DNA from: VGKP01 sp964647695
GTDB lineage: Archaea; Nanobdellota; Nanobdellia; Pacearchaeales; GW2011-AR1
Direction: 5' to 3'
DNA: 64,000 bases
Assembly (NCBI GenBank): GCA_964647695.1
Contig: CAZYIS010000001.1
Span: forward strand, 1 to 64,000
The notes beneath the pieces were generated by a model, which saw only the letters and a program-made list of their open reading frames with translations, was not told the origin of the DNA and made no database searches. This document shows positions 62,959 to 64,000 of this stretch, one piece after another; the first letter of the stretch is position 1, and the number at the start of each line of letters is the position of its first letter. The position numbers and the translations under genes were made by a program.

Positions 62959-63438
62959 ATGCCACAAAAGGGGCTAGATAGGCAATCCGAACTCGAATCC
63001 CTTTCCCTAGAAGAGGTTCAAAGACGAAAAAACTGGAGACAAAGTCATCCAATTTATAGGAATTACGCACGCGGAAATCCGGTTGAACATCAACAAGCGG
63101 AGCTGTCCATTGGAAGGACGGACATCGAATTCAAACACCTTCCCCAACACCCGGAGAACATAGACCTCAATCCAGGAAAGCAAGGTCCAAGCCAACAGCT
63201 GTTGGACTCCGCATTACCCTATTCTTTTCATTCTCCAAAAAAAGGAAAGTCTCATTTTAGAAGAACCATCTTCCAAACAACCTATAGACATGGAGTTAAC
63301 CAGCTCCTAAAAACCAAAGGCATTAATCCCTATGAGTGGGAACCTTTTGATAATTTTGTAATTATCTCAGCAGAAGAATCAGATTTTTTAGAAAATTTAG
63401 TCAAGGTATTCCCAGAATATTATGCTCAAACCTTCTAG
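62959..63438 (+). CDS. Hypothetical soluble protein
   Basis: 159 residues, His/Gln/Pro-rich first two thirds, then a compact helical C-terminal third. Not recognised. TATA-like GCTTATATTT lies about 25 bases upstream. Codons are richer in G and C than most genes here. It contains a CCAACAGCTGTTGG palindrome at 63192-63205. Confidence 0.6.
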   Translation: MPQKGLDRQSELESLSLEEVQRRKNWRQSHPIYRNYARGNPVEHQQAELSIGRTDIEFKHLPQHPENIDLNPGKQGPSQQLLDSALPYSFHSPKKGKSHFRRTIFQTTYRHGVNQLLKTKGINPYEWEPFDNFVIISAEESDFLENLVKVFPEYYAQTF

Positions 63439-63584
63439 CATCGCTAACAACTTTAATTCACCTATAAAGTTCGGTTAATTATCCAAAATCTTACCAAAAA
63501 ACCACTGCCTTTTAACAATTATTTTCAGCCATTTTAGCCTAATTTCATGGAAAAGTATAAAAACTCGGCAGGGGTTAAATTTTT
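63439..63584 (+). promoter_or_regulatory. Intergenic promoter region for the 63585 gene
   Basis: About 146 bases with no gene. A TATA-like GTATAAAAACTC at about 63556-63567 lies about 20-25 bases before ATG 63585. A second AT-rich block CCTATAAAG is at about 63461. Nothing else recognisable. Confidence 0.45.
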
Positions 63585-63926
63585 ATGGAAATAAAACCTC
63601 AAGATTTTCGTGGAAGTCTAGCAGCAATGCCTTTACAGGCAATGATAAGAGAAGAGCAGGAGCAGAATTCTCGATATTCAGAAGAACACTGGAAATGGTA
63701 CTGTGCACGAGCAGATAGACTTGAAAGAACAATATTTGGAACTTTAGCATTGGCTTCTGAAATGGTGGCTGCTTCTTACCTATACTCTGGGCTTACACTT
63801 AATAATCCAAAAGATTATCTAGATGCAGGAATTGTTGGTTTATTTGGCTTATTTTCTGGTGCCACAAGCTATTCCGCGCATAGATCTTTGCGTAAAACAA
63901 GCCAAAAACCAGCAGTTTCTAACTAA
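63585..63926 (+). CDS. Hypothetical protein with two membrane helices
   Basis: 113 residues. A charged N-terminus of about 50 residues, then two hydrophobic segments (TIFGTLALASEMVAASYLY and AGIVGLFGLFSGATSYSA) and a basic tail. Not recognised. Confidence 0.6.
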   Translation: MEIKPQDFRGSLAAMPLQAMIREEQEQNSRYSEEHWKWYCARADRLERTIFGTLALASEMVAASYLYSGLTLNNPKDYLDAGIVGLFGLFSGATSYSAHRSLRKTSQKPAVSN

Positions 63927-64000
63927 TTCTCAAGTTCGTTTAATCAAAAGGCAGCCAGGTGTCCTAAAAAATAATAACTTCAGTCCATGTGAGGCCGAAG
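63927..64000. other. Unassigned end of window
   Basis: The last 74 bases contain no complete gene. The GC-richer stretch from about 63951 to the end could be the start of an RNA or another gene, but it is cut off by the window and cannot be identified. Confidence 0.3.

Noticed and set aside
63951..64000. Start of a stable RNA at the right edge.
   Set aside because: GC-richer but too short to match SRP, RNase P or rRNA with confidence.
59529..64000. Integrated plasmid or virus.
   Set aside because: No integrase, transposase, capsid or att direct repeat was recognised; composition and repeats alone are not enough, so it is kept only as a possibility in the findings.
1..64000. CRISPR arrays or IS elements.
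   Set aside because: None seen: no regular 25-40 bp repeats with spacers, and no transposase-like gene.

Overview
The window is a gene-dense, AT-rich stretch of an archaeal chromosome. The information-processing genes are archaeal: SRP54/FtsY, eS1, eL42, eS27, uS15, aIF2-alpha, Nop10, EF-1beta, RadA, RPA, Bud32, a Hef-type helicase and nuclease, Lhr, Orc1/Cdc6 and the two-subunit polymerase D. PolD rules out most Crenarchaeota. Many very small proteins, ATGA-coupled gene pairs, a shortened uS15, DUF5654 and several families of small membrane paralogs point to a DPANN archaeon, most likely of the Pacearchaeota/Woesearchaeota type. That placement is inference. TATA-like boxes often sit about 20-27 bases before the start codon, so leaderless transcription seems common, and I used this spacing to correct several starts.

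Layout. 0-7.7 kb: the 3' part of ftsY, a reverse operon of five tightly coupled small genes (one AbrB-like, one surface-repeat-like), a double Lrp regulator, a NUDIX hydrolase, srp54 and bud32. 7.8-19 kb: a translation and DNA-maintenance block with tRNA-Gln(UUG), tRNA-Arg(GCG), ribosomal proteins, a RecJ/GAN-like nuclease, aIF2-alpha, Nop10, family 4 UDG, NDP kinase, RadA, RPA and EF-1beta. 19.5-34 kb: an archaeal type IV pilus-type region. It has a prepilin peptidase, ten different pilin-like proteins with a conserved Asn/Asp-Lys-Lys/Arg-Ala/Gly N-terminus, a double TadC/ArlJ-type membrane platform, a secretion ATPase, two coiled-coil accessory proteins and three tandem four-helix membrane paralogs. 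34-41 kb: an M50-like degenerate membrane protein, a Hef-type helicase and nuclease on two overlapping genes, an M16 peptidase, a TGS GTPase and TyrRS. 41-48 kb: a membrane and cell-envelope block with a TctA-like permease, DUF2334, DedA, three glycosyltransferase-type proteins and a PAP2-like phosphatase.

48-55 kb is a replication locus: orc1/cdc6, DP1 and DP2 in one operon. Beside it is an AT-rich intergenic region where two outward-facing ORB-like elements, each with a G-rich tail, flank a TATA-repeat core. This is a strong replication-origin candidate. 55.7-59.5 kb carries Lhr and a COG1407-type phosphoesterase. 59.5-64 kb is the most unusual part. It has two coiled-coil/winged-helix regulators with accessory small genes, six copies of an AAACASCTGTTT-type palindrome in 1.7 kb, iteron-like direct repeats, a candidate structured RNA, a zinc-finger mini-protein, a DUF5654 protein and MscL. 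Local GC content and codon use differ from the rest.
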